IMG/VR virus record: IMGVR_UViG_3300035438_000817 | Span: 1 to 64,000 of that record | Direction: 5' to 3' (one strand) | Length of the DNA stretch: 64,000 bases | Origin: a virus | In this document: positions 46,858-55,124 of the stretch, piece after piece | How the letters are laid out: each line of letters begins with the position of its first letter | Position numbering within the stretch: position 1 is the first letter of the stretch | Notes under the pieces: model-generated | What the model was told of the DNA's origin: nothing | Database searches by the model: none | The model's input: the letters and a program-made list of their open reading frames with translations, nothing else | Translations under genes and position numbers: made by a program

Positions 46858-47682
46858 ATGTTAGCCAATAACCCATTAAAACAGTATTTTCGCCGCCCAT
46901 GTTTATATTTCAAACTTCCAAGTGAAGGGAAATATTATTTGCCAGGAGTTGTAGATATTCCGATAAATGGAGAATTGCCTGTTTATCCAATGACCGCTAT
47001 TGATGAAATGACTATTAGAACACCAGATGGATTATTTAATGGTGCGGCTGTTATTGAATTGATTAAAAGTTGTATTCCAAATGTGTTAGATCCATGGAAA
47101 TTAAATAACGTTGACTTAGATGCCGTACTAATAGCTATTAGAGCCGCTGCAAATAATGGTAAAATGTCTATAGATTCAGAATGTCCATCATGTAATGAAA
47201 AAACTGAATATGATATTGATTTGATGCCAATGTTGGCAGATATGAAAGATGTAAACTACAATCAAGTATTAAAAATTAGAGAATTAGAAATAAAATTTAA
47301 ACCATTAACATTTGAAGATACCAATAAAAATGGATTAGATCAAATGGATATTCAAAGAGCATTAATGAATTTGGATTCTTATTCAGATGAAGAAAAACAA
47401 ATTGCAATGAATAATACACTTAAAAAATTAAATGATATGGTTATAAAAGTTATATCTGATACCATTGATTATATTAGAACTCCAGAATTAACAGTTACAG
47501 AAAAAGAATATATTATTGAATTTTTAAATAACTGTGATAGAGAAACTAATAACACAATTAAAGATTATAGTATAAAATTACGAGAGGCAAGTGAACTTAA
47601 ACCAATTAATGTTCATTGTCCTCAATGTCAACATGAATATCAACAAAAAATTGTATTAAATGTTACGGATTTTTTCGCCTAA
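46858..47682 (+). CDS. gp26: Baseplate hub assembly protein gp26
   Basis: 274 residues. It matches the T4 gp26-type baseplate family: FKLPSEGKYYLPGVV, MTAIDEMTIRTPDGLFNGAA, VIELIKSCIPNVLDPWKL, VDLDAVLIAIRAAANNGKMS. Two CxxC pairs (CPSCNEKTEY near 110; HCPQCQHEYQQ near 255) probably bind zinc. AAAAGGAACCAAA precedes the ATG. The gene ends in TTTTTTCGCCTAA, where a slippery heptamer allows fusion to the following -1 frame. It is alone on the plus strand here, facing the tape-measure genes. Confidence 0.88.
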   Translation: MLANNPLKQYFRRPCLYFKLPSEGKYYLPGVVDIPINGELPVYPMTAIDEMTIRTPDGLFNGAAVIELIKSCIPNVLDPWKLNNVDLDAVLIAIRAAANNGKMSIDSECPSCNEKTEYDIDLMPMLADMKDVNYNQVLKIRELEIKFKPLTFEDTNKNGLDQMDIQRALMNLDSYSDEEKQIAMNNTLKKLNDMVIKVISDTIDYIRTPELTVTEKEYIIEFLNNCDRETNNTIKDYSIKLREASELKPINVHCPQCQHEYQQKIVLNVTDFFA

Positions 47683-47717
47683 GGCTTCTTAATCTTAATC
47701 CTGACGAGATTAGGAAG
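47670..47717 (+). promoter_or_regulatory. Programmed -1 ribosomal frameshift signal
   Basis: Slippery heptamer T TTT TTC at 47670-47676, in the correct phase for gp26 codons TTT and TTC. An 8-base spacer contains the gp26 stop region. A 10-bp stem follows (47685-47694 CTTCTTAATC with 47708-47717 GATTAGGAAG, one G-U pair) closed by a 13-base loop. After a one-base backward slip, reading continues CGC CTA AGG CTT with no stop until 47906. The stem also hides AGGAAG, the only Shine-Dalgarno-like sequence for internal starts in the downstream frame. Confidence 0.8.
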
Positions 47718-47906
47718 CTGACAGATGATATGGAAAAGGAACGTTGGAATATATCCTTCAATGCACAAAAATTGGCTTGGTATATGCGAGGTGGCATTGA
47801 TTACGTTGATATCTTAAATATGAGTCATATGGAAATTGACAATCTAAATGTTATCATTGATGAACATATGGAAACTACTAAGAAAACTAAATTACCATTC
47901 TTTTAA
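47676..47906 (+). CDS. gp51: gp51-like baseplate hub assembly ORF, expressed as a gp26 -1 frameshift extension
   Basis: 76 codons in the -1 frame after gp26, running from the slip site to TAA at 47904-47906. The peptide begins RLRLLNLNPDEIRKLTDDM and continues NISFNAQKLAWYMRGG, YVDILNMSHMEIDNL, ending KTKLPFF. Its pattern (short helical protein with a 'bottom' WxRGGI...L..M...EI.. element) and position after gp26 match the short gp51 of marine T4-like phages. There is no ATG near the gp26 stop. The first in-frame ATG (47730) would drop 18 well-formed coding codons. A 349-residue gp26-gp51 fusion is therefore the best reading, analogous to the lambda G/GT tail chaperones. Confidence 0.75.
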   Translation, partial: RLRLLNLNPDEIRKLTDDMEKERWNISFNAQKLAWYMRGGIDYVDILNMSHMEIDNLNVIIDEHMETTKKTKLPFF

Positions 47907-47913
47907 TACAAAT

Positions 47914-47966
47914 GGATGAACTAGTTCATCCGCCAGTGACCTATCGGTACACTGGCATTTTCTTTT
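47914..47966 (+). terminator. Terminator after gp26/gp51
   Basis: A perfect palindrome GGATGAACTAGTTCATCC (47914-47931) is followed at once by a GCCAGTG/CACTGGC stem (47932-47938 with 47950-47956) and ATTTTCTTTT. The second hairpin with its T-run is a rho-independent terminator for the plus-strand unit. Confidence 0.75.
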
Positions 47967-48000
47967 ATGTCTTTGAAATTATATACGTAAAAGATGTTTT

Positions 48001-48070
48001 GTGTCACTGCTAGCGAGTGATAACGAGCGATGTGACACAATACGGGTTGTTGAGCGTAGCGATACAACCC
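48001..48070. repeat. Two further hairpins with related loops
   Basis: GTGTCAC (48001-48007) pairs with GTGACAC (48032-48038), and GGGTTGT (48044-48050) pairs with ACAACCC (48064-48070). Both loops carry a GAGCG..AGCGAT-like sequence, so the two may be copies. No T-run follows directly. Confidence 0.6.
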
Positions 48071-48419
48071 ATTACTTAGATATCTATATAAGTAAAATTA
48101 TTTAACTCACTGAATAAATTACAATCACCCCCCTCTTTTTCTTCTATTAAACCAGATATTTTCTCTGGGGGAAGAACGTTCGCCGAAGCACCGATAAAAC
48201 CCTACTACAATTTGTCATTGATCTGTTGACGCAGTAAAATTCCTTCCGAGAGGATGGTTACGTTTAGAGACTAGTTGCGCTTAGTATTGTCCACGCTTTG
48301 GTCTTACTCCACAGACAGTGGTCGGATTGTCTGTAACGTTTCTAGTTATATTAGACAGGTAATTGTTTGACCTGTGGGCTACATGATGTTTCATGTGCCT
48401 TGCTCTGTTTAGTGTAGTT
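48071..48419. other. Non-coding structured region between convergent units
   Basis: About 350 bases with no open frame of note on either strand and a higher GC content than the flanks. Inverted repeats include ACAGAC/GTCTGT (48311-48316 with 48329-48334), ACAGGT/ACCTGT (48355-48360 with 48370-48375), and a competing long-range pair CCACAG/CTGTGG (48309-48314 with 48372-48377). No tRNA cloverleaf was found. It may hold a small RNA or be a leftover of an exchanged gene. Confidence 0.5.
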
Positions 48420-49016
48420 TTAGATTGTGTTTAAAGTGTTGTTAGACTTGATGTCAGTTGAGTATTTTGTAGATTGTTGATTAGATGAGAGTAGTTTGAC
48501 CAAATATCCATATCTCTGAAAAAATGGTTCAAACGAGTATATATTCCAAGCACCATATACTCTAGTTGAATAGGTTACATGATTTAAATCCATCCATATC
48601 CCAGTTTGTTGTTTCTGATGATGTAGAATAGCGGTCTTGGATTGTACTGCTACATAGCGACCTTTACGATTAAACTTCATTAATAAGATATTGAAATCAT
48701 CTGGATCACTAGCGGTCATCAATTGATCTATCCACGTTTCTAATTGTTTGGATTCGTCAAATAGTTGATGAAATTGAAAATCAGCATAAAACTTACATTC
48801 ACAATTGAACAATGGAAAACTTTGACCAGGAATAATATCTCCTTTGAAGTTTCTAATTTGTCCTTCATGTAATATTTGTTTACGATGACTATTAGTGCCA
48901 CCAGTATAAGCTCCAGAACCAGGCGCTCTCATGAAGTTCTCTCCATATAACTCTGAGAGAAATTTGGATACTTCACGTTCAAACCCGCTTCCTTTGTTTT
49001 TACTTTTACTTGGCAT
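48420..49016 (-). CDS. PD-(D/E)XK-type nuclease
   Basis: 198 residues from the ATG at 49016 (MPSKSKNKGSGFEREVSKFL). A longer frame reaches 49097, but that extension would overlap the end of gp46 and lacks a ribosome site, while AAAGAG lies before 49016. The motifs GSGFEREVSKFLSELYGE, APGSGAYTGG, KGDIIPGQSF and FNCECKFYADF give the E...D...ExK set of restriction-endonuclease-fold enzymes (Holliday-junction resolvase/RecB-like). It is last in the gp55-gp47-gp46 unit, so a role in recombination or DNA processing is likely. The exact substrate is unknown. Confidence 0.72.
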   Translation of the reverse strand: MPSKSKNKGSGFEREVSKFLSELYGENFMRAPGSGAYTGGTNSHRKQILHEGQIRNFKGDIIPGQSFPLFNCECKFYADFQFHQLFDESKQLETWIDQLMTASDPDDFNILLMKFNRKGRYVAVQSKTAILHHQKQQTGIWMDLNHVTYSTRVYGAWNIYSFEPFFQRYGYLVKLLSSNQQSTKYSTDIKSNNTLNTI

Positions 49017-49053
49017 GGTAATACTTATCTCTTTATTGTTAAATTTAAATATT

Positions 49054-51141
49054 TTATACTGTTGTTTCTGTAGTAGTTTCATATGATGTGAAACCACCTT
49101 CTTTAATAACTTTAAGTACGCTAGACACTCTATTTGTTAGTTCATCTCTATGTGATACAAGCCAAACTGATTTGTTACGTCTACGTGCCATATCTTTGAG
49201 TAGTGCAATACTGTTTTCAACACCAATAGTATCTAAACCATTATCAATCAACTCATCAACAAATAATACATTGATAGGACTGTATAATGATTCGTATACA
49301 TCTCTGAATGAAAAGGATAGCCCAAGGATCAGTCTATTACGCTCACCACGACTTAGATTATCAAAGTCTAACTCACGTCCTAGCTCAGTGATTTCAACTG
49401 TTAAATCATTCTGAAATACAACTGTATGTGGTAAACCCATGGAATCCAAATAAAATGATAGACGACTGTTCAAATAAGTTAAATTTTGTTCAATAATCTT
49501 TTTACGAACAAAAGATTTTTTGCTTGTCAATAAGTCTAACAAGTATTCCTGATGTTGCATAAGTCTAGTCAATTCATTAATATGATCAAATGATACAGTT
49601 TGAATGGCTTCACGTTCCATTTCAGAGATTTGATCTATATATGGATCAGTTTCGTCATGTTTGTTGGAAATTTGATCCAACAAACTCTCAACACGACTAC
49701 TATGTTTGATAGCCTCTGATTCAGTCTTATAGTGTGTGACTGGTTCTTCACCACATACAATCTCGCTCTCAGAAATATCCATGATCTGTAGAATGTATGG
49801 GTCTTCCGCTTGACGCAAGTTCTCAATCTCTATCTTTAAGTTTATGACTGTGTAGCTATGTTTAATGGCTTCACTCTCTGTCTTGTAGTGTGGAACTGGC
49901 TTGTCATTAAGTTCAACAATCAATTCTTCTACTCTTTTTAATTCATCTAACAATTGATGTTCACGATCTACTGATGAATCATATGCTTCGTTCTTTGCCA
50001 GCAATACCGCACTGTGACTGTTATCATGAAAATCTTGACCACAAGCATAGCATTTGTTCTCATTGAGCGTCATCATCTCTTTGCCTAGTTTCAAAGTGAT
50101 ATTTGATTGTTTGATCGTCTCGTTGTGAATACGGTCTATTTCTTTTTTTAACGCTGTCTGTTCAACGTTCTGTTGATTGTACACAGCAAGGTCTTTATGA
50201 GATTGTAACTCCATCTCAATATCAATTGCATTCAAGACTTCAAGTCTCTCTCCTAACGCTTTGATATCATTGACTCGTGTTTGCTTCCATATCTTTTGTT
50301 TTGCAACAAGATTGTCGTAATTATTTTTTTTCTCTAAACAAGATAGATAAATGGAACGATCTTTATGTGACTGTAGTTCAACAATAATATCAATCTTGCT
50401 TAATTCATCGTATTCGTTGACCAGTTTGTTCAAATCTTCATCATGCTTTGTTTGCCATAAACGTTGACGGCGTTTGAGATTCTCAATCTGCTCGCCAATT
50501 CGTTTATTGGCTTCTTCAAGCGCACGTATACGATACTCTTCTTGTTGAATATCATCTTTGGTCTGTTTGTTCAGTATCTTAATGGCATCAGCCTTTTCAG
50601 ATAAGATAGTAACACCCAATAACTGTTCAATGATAACACGTTGATCATTGGCTTTGAGTGATAGAAATGGTTCATTATAAGTATTCAGACCAACAATGTG
50701 TCTAAACATGTCACTACTCATATGTAAGACCTTTTCAATAGCGTCCTGAGTTTCACGACTGTCACCTTGACTATCATTGGTCTCTTCACTAGCCATTTCT
50801 TGATCATTTACATAAAATTTCAAAAATGTAGGTTTACGTCCACGTTCAATTCGGTACTCAATATCATCAACTGAGAATGACAATGTAACAACCATGGCTT
50901 TACCATTGGTTCTGTTAATCAAATTGTCTTTCTTGATATTATTGATACCGCCACCAAACAAGGAATATGATAATCCCTGTAAGATACTGGTTTTACCAGT
51001 ACCATTCTTAGCACCATCGCCGCCCAAGTCTAGATTTTCACCTAGAATCAATGTTAGGTCTTGATTATTGAAATTAACTGTTTGGGTAATCGCCCCAATA
51101 GATAGAAAATTCTTAAGAGTTAATACGCCTAGTGTAATCAT
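49054..51141 (-). CDS. gp46: Recombination endonuclease subunit gp46 (Rad50/SbcC-like)
   Basis: 695 residues. Walker A is at GDGAKNGTGKTS (41-52). A coiled coil runs from about 170 to 560, with the zinc hook CYACGQ near 362 at its apex. The ABC signature LSRGERNRL is near 597, Walker B NVLFVDELID near 627, and the final LVSHRDE switch is near the C-terminus. It forms the ATPase part of the gp46/gp47 nuclease that resects DNA ends for recombination-dependent replication. Its start overlaps the gp47 stop by four bases. The length is above T4 gp46 (560), with a longer coil. Confidence 0.95.
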   Translation of the reverse strand: MITLGVLTLKNFLSIGAITQTVNFNNQDLTLILGENLDLGGDGAKNGTGKTSILQGLSYSLFGGGINNIKKDNLINRTNGKAMVVTLSFSVDDIEYRIERGRKPTFLKFYVNDQEMASEETNDSQGDSRETQDAIEKVLHMSSDMFRHIVGLNTYNEPFLSLKANDQRVIIEQLLGVTILSEKADAIKILNKQTKDDIQQEEYRIRALEEANKRIGEQIENLKRRQRLWQTKHDEDLNKLVNEYDELSKIDIIVELQSHKDRSIYLSCLEKKNNYDNLVAKQKIWKQTRVNDIKALGERLEVLNAIDIEMELQSHKDLAVYNQQNVEQTALKKEIDRIHNETIKQSNITLKLGKEMMTLNENKCYACGQDFHDNSHSAVLLAKNEAYDSSVDREHQLLDELKRVEELIVELNDKPVPHYKTESEAIKHSYTVINLKIEIENLRQAEDPYILQIMDISESEIVCGEEPVTHYKTESEAIKHSSRVESLLDQISNKHDETDPYIDQISEMEREAIQTVSFDHINELTRLMQHQEYLLDLLTSKKSFVRKKIIEQNLTYLNSRLSFYLDSMGLPHTVVFQNDLTVEITELGRELDFDNLSRGERNRLILGLSFSFRDVYESLYSPINVLFVDELIDNGLDTIGVENSIALLKDMARRRNKSVWLVSHRDELTNRVSSVLKVIKEGGFTSYETTTETTV

Positions 51142-52154
51142 ATGTTTCTATAAATGTCTAATAATAACTTCTTGTCAAATGTCCCTACTTCCAAACTTTC
51201 AATTTGTGTTTGAATAATTGTATCTACACTTTCAAATTGAGTATTTGTATTATCTGGATTATTGTCTGTAAAATCTCGTTTGATTGGTATTAATGTAAGT
51301 TCTCTAAGATGATGTTCTGGCATTAGTTTTTCACGAATGAAACTTGCCTCTTCAAATGAGATATCAATATCTAAATTGATTTTAACATAACTATCAGGTA
51401 ATAACAAGCCAGCTGGATCATCAAGTACATCACTTAAATTATATACACGATATTTGGGAGCATTAGGCCAACCAAAATACATTGGTTCTTTGTCCCATTC
51501 TAACATCATCATACCACGTTTATCATCACCAGCATCACTATAGTTATGAGGGAAAGCATTTCCAATATAAGTAATGTTATTTTTCTTTTGACGTTTATGA
51601 AAGTGACCACTGAATACGGCTTCATATCCATGTAAATGTTCACTTTGAATTTCTTTATAATCTGGCATTTGAATCATGGCATTCATAAAGAAATTTGGAA
51701 GTTCTAGATGAGAGAATACATATTTCCCTTTCATCTTTTTAAGACGTTTCCATTCATCTCCAACGATCCACGGAATGATAGATACATCTCCCTGTGTGAA
51801 CCATTCATCTATAATAATGACATTTGGAAGATGTTTTGCCCATTCTACTGAATGAGTATCTCTTTTATCTCTATAAAACATATCGTGATTACCCACGATA
51901 AAGTATATTTTATCAAATGCCGCACTTAACTTTTCAAGACCTCTAAGACTAAACTGTAGAGTTTGAATGTTAATAGCGGCACGATTGTGATGCCAATCAC
52001 CTAGAAAGAAACAGGTTTCACAGTTTTGTTTTTTAGCAGTTTCAATAAACCAATCAACAAAGTTTGTACAATCCGTATTATGTTGTATTGAATTGTTTTT
52101 CAAACCCCAATGTATATCAGTGAATGCAGCTGCTTTTTTAAATAAATTTGTCAT
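51138..52154 (-). CDS. gp47: Recombination endonuclease subunit gp47 (Mre11/SbcD-like)
   Basis: 338 residues. Calcineurin-type phosphoesterase motifs are in order: FTDIHWG (D13, H15), FFLGDWHHNR, FIVGNHDMFYRD, YVFSHLE, and VFSGHFHKRQ, supplying the two-metal site. It is the nuclease partner of gp46, to which it is coupled. A sigma70-like promoter lies immediately upstream (-10 TATAAT six bases before the ATG), so a transcript from it would be leaderless. No Shine-Dalgarno sequence is seen. Confidence 0.95.
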   Translation of the reverse strand: MTNLFKKAAAFTDIHWGLKNNSIQHNTDCTNFVDWFIETAKKQNCETCFFLGDWHHNRAAINIQTLQFSLRGLEKLSAAFDKIYFIVGNHDMFYRDKRDTHSVEWAKHLPNVIIIDEWFTQGDVSIIPWIVGDEWKRLKKMKGKYVFSHLELPNFFMNAMIQMPDYKEIQSEHLHGYEAVFSGHFHKRQKKNNITYIGNAFPHNYSDAGDDKRGMMMLEWDKEPMYFGWPNAPKYRVYNLSDVLDDPAGLLLPDSYVKINLDIDISFEEASFIREKLMPEHHLRELTLIPIKRDFTDNNPDNTNTQFESVDTIIQTQIESLEVGTFDKKLLLDIYRNI

Positions 52155-52160
52155 CTAGTG

Positions 52161-52189
52161 ATTATACAGTATGAAAATTGATTAATCAA
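52161..52189 (-). promoter_or_regulatory. Sigma70-type promoter of gp47-gp46
   Basis: Minus-strand TTGATT (52184-52189), a 17-base spacer, then TATAAT (52161-52166). The expected start is at about 52154, the first base of gp47. It lies 15 bases before the gp55 coding sequence begins on the plus-coordinate side, just past the gp55 stop. Confidence 0.6.
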
Positions 52190-52203
52190 TATTTTCGGAG
52201 TGA

Positions 52204-53145
52204 TTAACCAATATTACGTCTTTTTTCTCTTTCGCTATCTAAACTATGTTGACGAGTGAAACTGGGATTTAACCCATTAGATTCCAAAATATCATCTCTA
52301 ATGTTTTGAACACGTTTTTCTGTATTAAGAACACGACAGAAACTATTAGTAATAGCGGCTGTATAGTAGGCAAATGGATTTTGTGATTTAGCTTCATTGA
52401 AACGTAAACCAACGTATGTTAATTGTAAAATGGCTGCCCCACGCATTTCATCTACATAGGTATAACCACGCCAATTGAATCTTAATGAATACTTTTCACA
52501 TAGTTTCAAGTACATGTTAGCCAATTTATTTGTAATTTGGCCATGATCTTTTGAAAAATCTCCAGTTTTCAAATCACCAATCCAATGACTTTTACCAACA
52601 CAAACTAGTGAATTTTTATCATTGATTTTGAAATGTTGAAATGGAGGGAAGTTTAAACGAACGTGAACCATATTATCTAGACCCATTTCTTTTGCTAAAC
52701 CTTTGTCTTCCAAATCTTCAAATAGAATATCTTCTGTTGGTTCAAAATCAAAGATTTCTTTTGCTGATTTTGGTTTGGAATTCTTTCTTGGTTGTTTTGG
52801 AGCCACTGGTATATGATCCCAAGTCATGACTCTAAAGACCAAATCTGTAGTTTTAATGGTTTCTGGATCAATTTTTTCTGTTTTGATCTTGACACCATCT
52901 GGACCAACTACTTGGCTCAGTCTTGCGGCACGATTTTCTTTAGCTTTTTGAATAGTTTCTGGTTTACTGGTATATTCTAAACTACGTTCTAGATTATTAT
53001 TATCTTCGTAGTCTACAATAAAGTCATATTGATGATCATCTGGTATTTCAAATTGACAATATGAATTTTTACTTGAATGTATTTCTTTTAAAATATCTTT
53101 ATTGTTTAGATAGTTCTTTTTTGCTGGGGTTTTTATTGGGATCAT
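52204..53145 (-). CDS. gp55: Late-transcription sigma factor gp55
   Basis: 313 residues from the ATG at 53145. An in-frame TTG at 53172 lies at the edge of the -10 box of the promoter and cannot be in the message, while AAAGAG sits correctly before 53145. The C-terminal third carries the gp55 sigma-2-like region: RGYTYVDEMRGAAILQLTYV then GLRFNEAKSQNPFAYYTAAI then TNSFCRVLNTEKRVQNIRDD. The N-terminal ~170 residues are Lys/Glu-rich and have no T4 equivalent (T4 gp55 is 185). It directs host RNA polymerase to the late octamers found throughout this window. Confidence 0.88.
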   Translation of the reverse strand: MIPIKTPAKKNYLNNKDILKEIHSSKNSYCQFEIPDDHQYDFIVDYEDNNNLERSLEYTSKPETIQKAKENRAARLSQVVGPDGVKIKTEKIDPETIKTTDLVFRVMTWDHIPVAPKQPRKNSKPKSAKEIFDFEPTEDILFEDLEDKGLAKEMGLDNMVHVRLNFPPFQHFKINDKNSLVCVGKSHWIGDLKTGDFSKDHGQITNKLANMYLKLCEKYSLRFNWRGYTYVDEMRGAAILQLTYVGLRFNEAKSQNPFAYYTAAITNSFCRVLNTEKRVQNIRDDILESNGLNPSFTRQHSLDSEREKRRNIG

Positions 53146-53171
53146 ATGCTCTTTAAGGTTAATATGTTGCA

Positions 53172-53200
53172 ATTATACAACGTAATGTTGTGTAAGTCAA
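53172..53200 (-). promoter_or_regulatory. Strong sigma70-type promoter of gp55
   Basis: Minus-strand TTGACT (53195-53200), an exact 17-base spacer and TATAAT (53172-53177). The start is expected near 53165, giving a 20-base leader before the ATG at 53145. It is the closest match to the sigma70 consensus noticed in the window and supports early or middle expression. Confidence 0.8.
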
Positions 53201-53243
53201 GTGAATTTGGAAGATTGGTGAAAAAATACGACTATTATTCTAC

Positions 53244-53251
53244 GCTAAATA
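53244..53251 (+). promoter_or_regulatory. Late promoter (CTAAATA type) of the baseplate operon
   Basis: GCTAAATA followed by GTAG, 43 bases before the ATG at 53295, divergent from the gp55 promoter. Confidence 0.5.
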
Positions 53252-53294
53252 GTAGTAGAGGTATTCTATTTAGGGTAATACCGGAGACAACTAT

Positions 53295-55124
53295 ATGGCC
53301 ACATCACCGACCGAAAAAACTGCACAATACTTGAAATTTAAAACAGATGCTCAGGCTGCTAATGATGCTCGCAATAATATTGTAAATAGTGACAAATATA
53401 AAGAACTTACGACTCAAGTAAAGATTCAAGAAGAGGCCGAGAAACTTGCATATGAAAAAGCAGATGCTCTACAAAAATCAAATGCATCTGTAGAAGAAAC
53501 TTATCAGGCAAGAGTTGCGTTGCAACAGGCTACTGATGCTCTTAAGGTCACAAGAAGTGAATTGGATCCTTTAAATAGTCAAGCAACGGATTTAAGTGTA
53601 CAGTCTTTTAATTTTAATCTGGCTGCCAGACAAGTTCAACAGTCTCCGCAAACTACTAGTCCTCTTCCAACAGAACAACAAGTAGAGGCTGAGGCAAAAG
53701 AAGCAGGATCTGCAGCCGCAAAACAGCCAAGTCCAAATCCAGCGCCAGTTCTTACTTCAATACCCACGGAATCTAATATTGTTCCAACATTAGATACTCC
53801 TGTACCAGCAGACAGTCTAGCAGCCGGTGGACCCACAGCGGAACCTACTAAAACAACACCGAACGACGAACCAGTATTTGTATTCAATCAACGTCAATTA
53901 AATTTTTTGGAATCATATAATCAAAGTTTAATTGATGGTGGAAATCCACAACTTATTATTTCTGATTTGACCAGTACCGAAGCACTAAATCTATTAGCAG
54001 AACAAGGATTGATTCAATCAGATGAAGACTCTCCGACTGATCAACAACCAACTGAAGGGTATACTACAGATGGAGGACTTGTAGTAAATATACGAGGAGT
54101 TGGACAACGAGAAATTGTTGAATACGAAGAATTTCAGTCTGTTGATCCTGGTTTTGAATCTGGTTTTCCAGAAGAACAAATAACAGTTGACAGTTCAGAT
54201 AGATATGTAGCTACATTAGATTTAACTGCAACTGATGATCCACTTGGAGATAAAATAGCAGAACTTCAGGCTGGTCAGAATACTGGTACATCTACGTTAC
54301 CAACTAGAAATCAACAATCTGGTATAGGATCACCAAAAGATTGGCGTTTTAGAATAAGTTTGGCTCCGGGAGCAACTTATTTGTATAAAGATTCAAGTCC
54401 AGGAATATTAAAACCTTTAATGGCCACAAATGGAGTTATTTTTCCATATAGTCCACAGATAAATCTTGCATATACTGCTAATTATAATGCGACTGATTTA
54501 GTTCATACTAACTATAAAGTTTATAATTATAAAAATAGTAGCGTTGAAAATATTAGTATAACTGGAGATTTTACAGTTCAAGACAGCGCAGAAGCAAATT
54601 ATGTATTAGCAGTAATACATTTTTTTAGATCAGTTACTAAGATGTTTTATGGTCAAGATCAAAATCCAGCTAGAGGAGTTCCACCACCATTGTGTTACTT
54701 AACTGGATTTGGACAATATCAATTTGATATGCATCCAGTGGCTATTACCAGTTTTACTTATACTTTTCCAAATGATGTAGATTATGTTAATGCTTATCCG
54801 ACAAACAATAGTGTATCTATTGGTGGACAAAACATGGCACCATATATGCCTCAAATAGCAAGTTTTTTTAGTCCATTAGATAGATTACGAACATTGGCTG
54901 GTAATATTGGAAAAGGTGGATTACCTCCTCCTCCGACATTTGTTACTAGTAAAAATATTAATGAAGTAACAAGAGTACCAGCAAAAATCACTATTCAACT
55001 ATCTTGTATACCTATTGTATCTAGAAATACAATGAGTAATCAATTTAGTTTAAAACAGTATGCAAATGGTTCGTTATTAAAAGGAACTGCAAACTTTTCA
55101 CGCACTGGCGGAGGACTTTGGTAA
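53295..55124 (+). CDS. gp48: Baseplate tail-tube cap protein gp48
   Basis: 609 residues. The C-terminal ~270 residues match gp48 of marine T4-like phages: DWRFRISLAPGATYLYKDSS, GVIFPYSPQINLAYTANYNA, VLAVIHFFRSVTKMFYGQDQ, YLTGFGQYQFDMHPVAITSF. gp48 caps the baseplate and starts tail-tube growth. The N-terminal ~330 residues are a Gln/Glu/Pro/Thr-rich, partly coiled-coil extension absent from T4 gp48 (364). GGAG lies 10 bases before the ATG. It is the first gene of the plus-strand baseplate operon, and its stop overlaps the next ATG. Confidence 0.85.
   Translation: MATSPTEKTAQYLKFKTDAQAANDARNNIVNSDKYKELTTQVKIQEEAEKLAYEKADALQKSNASVEETYQARVALQQATDALKVTRSELDPLNSQATDLSVQSFNFNLAARQVQQSPQTTSPLPTEQQVEAEAKEAGSAAAKQPSPNPAPVLTSIPTESNIVPTLDTPVPADSLAAGGPTAEPTKTTPNDEPVFVFNQRQLNFLESYNQSLIDGGNPQLIISDLTSTEALNLLAEQGLIQSDEDSPTDQQPTEGYTTDGGLVVNIRGVGQREIVEYEEFQSVDPGFESGFPEEQITVDSSDRYVATLDLTATDDPLGDKIAELQAGQNTGTSTLPTRNQQSGIGSPKDWRFRISLAPGATYLYKDSSPGILKPLMATNGVIFPYSPQINLAYTANYNATDLVHTNYKVYNYKNSSVENISITGDFTVQDSAEANYVLAVIHFFRSVTKMFYGQDQNPARGVPPPLCYLTGFGQYQFDMHPVAITSFTYTFPNDVDYVNAYPTNNSVSIGGQNMAPYMPQIASFFSPLDRLRTLAGNIGKGGLPPPPTFVTSKNINEVTRVPAKITIQLSCIPIVSRNTMSNQFSLKQYANGSLLKGTANFSRTGGGLW

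Noticed and set aside
48071-48419. A possible tRNA in the structured gap
   Set aside because: No cloverleaf with acceptor stem, anticodon stem and TTC loop could be laid out from the inverted repeats.
49017-49097. A longer N-terminus for the PD-(D/E)XK nuclease
   Set aside because: It overlaps the gp46 coding end and lacks an SD. The ATG at 49016 has one and begins the conserved part.
53146-53172. A TTG start for gp55 at 53172
   Set aside because: It touches the -10 box of the gp55 promoter and would not be in the transcript.
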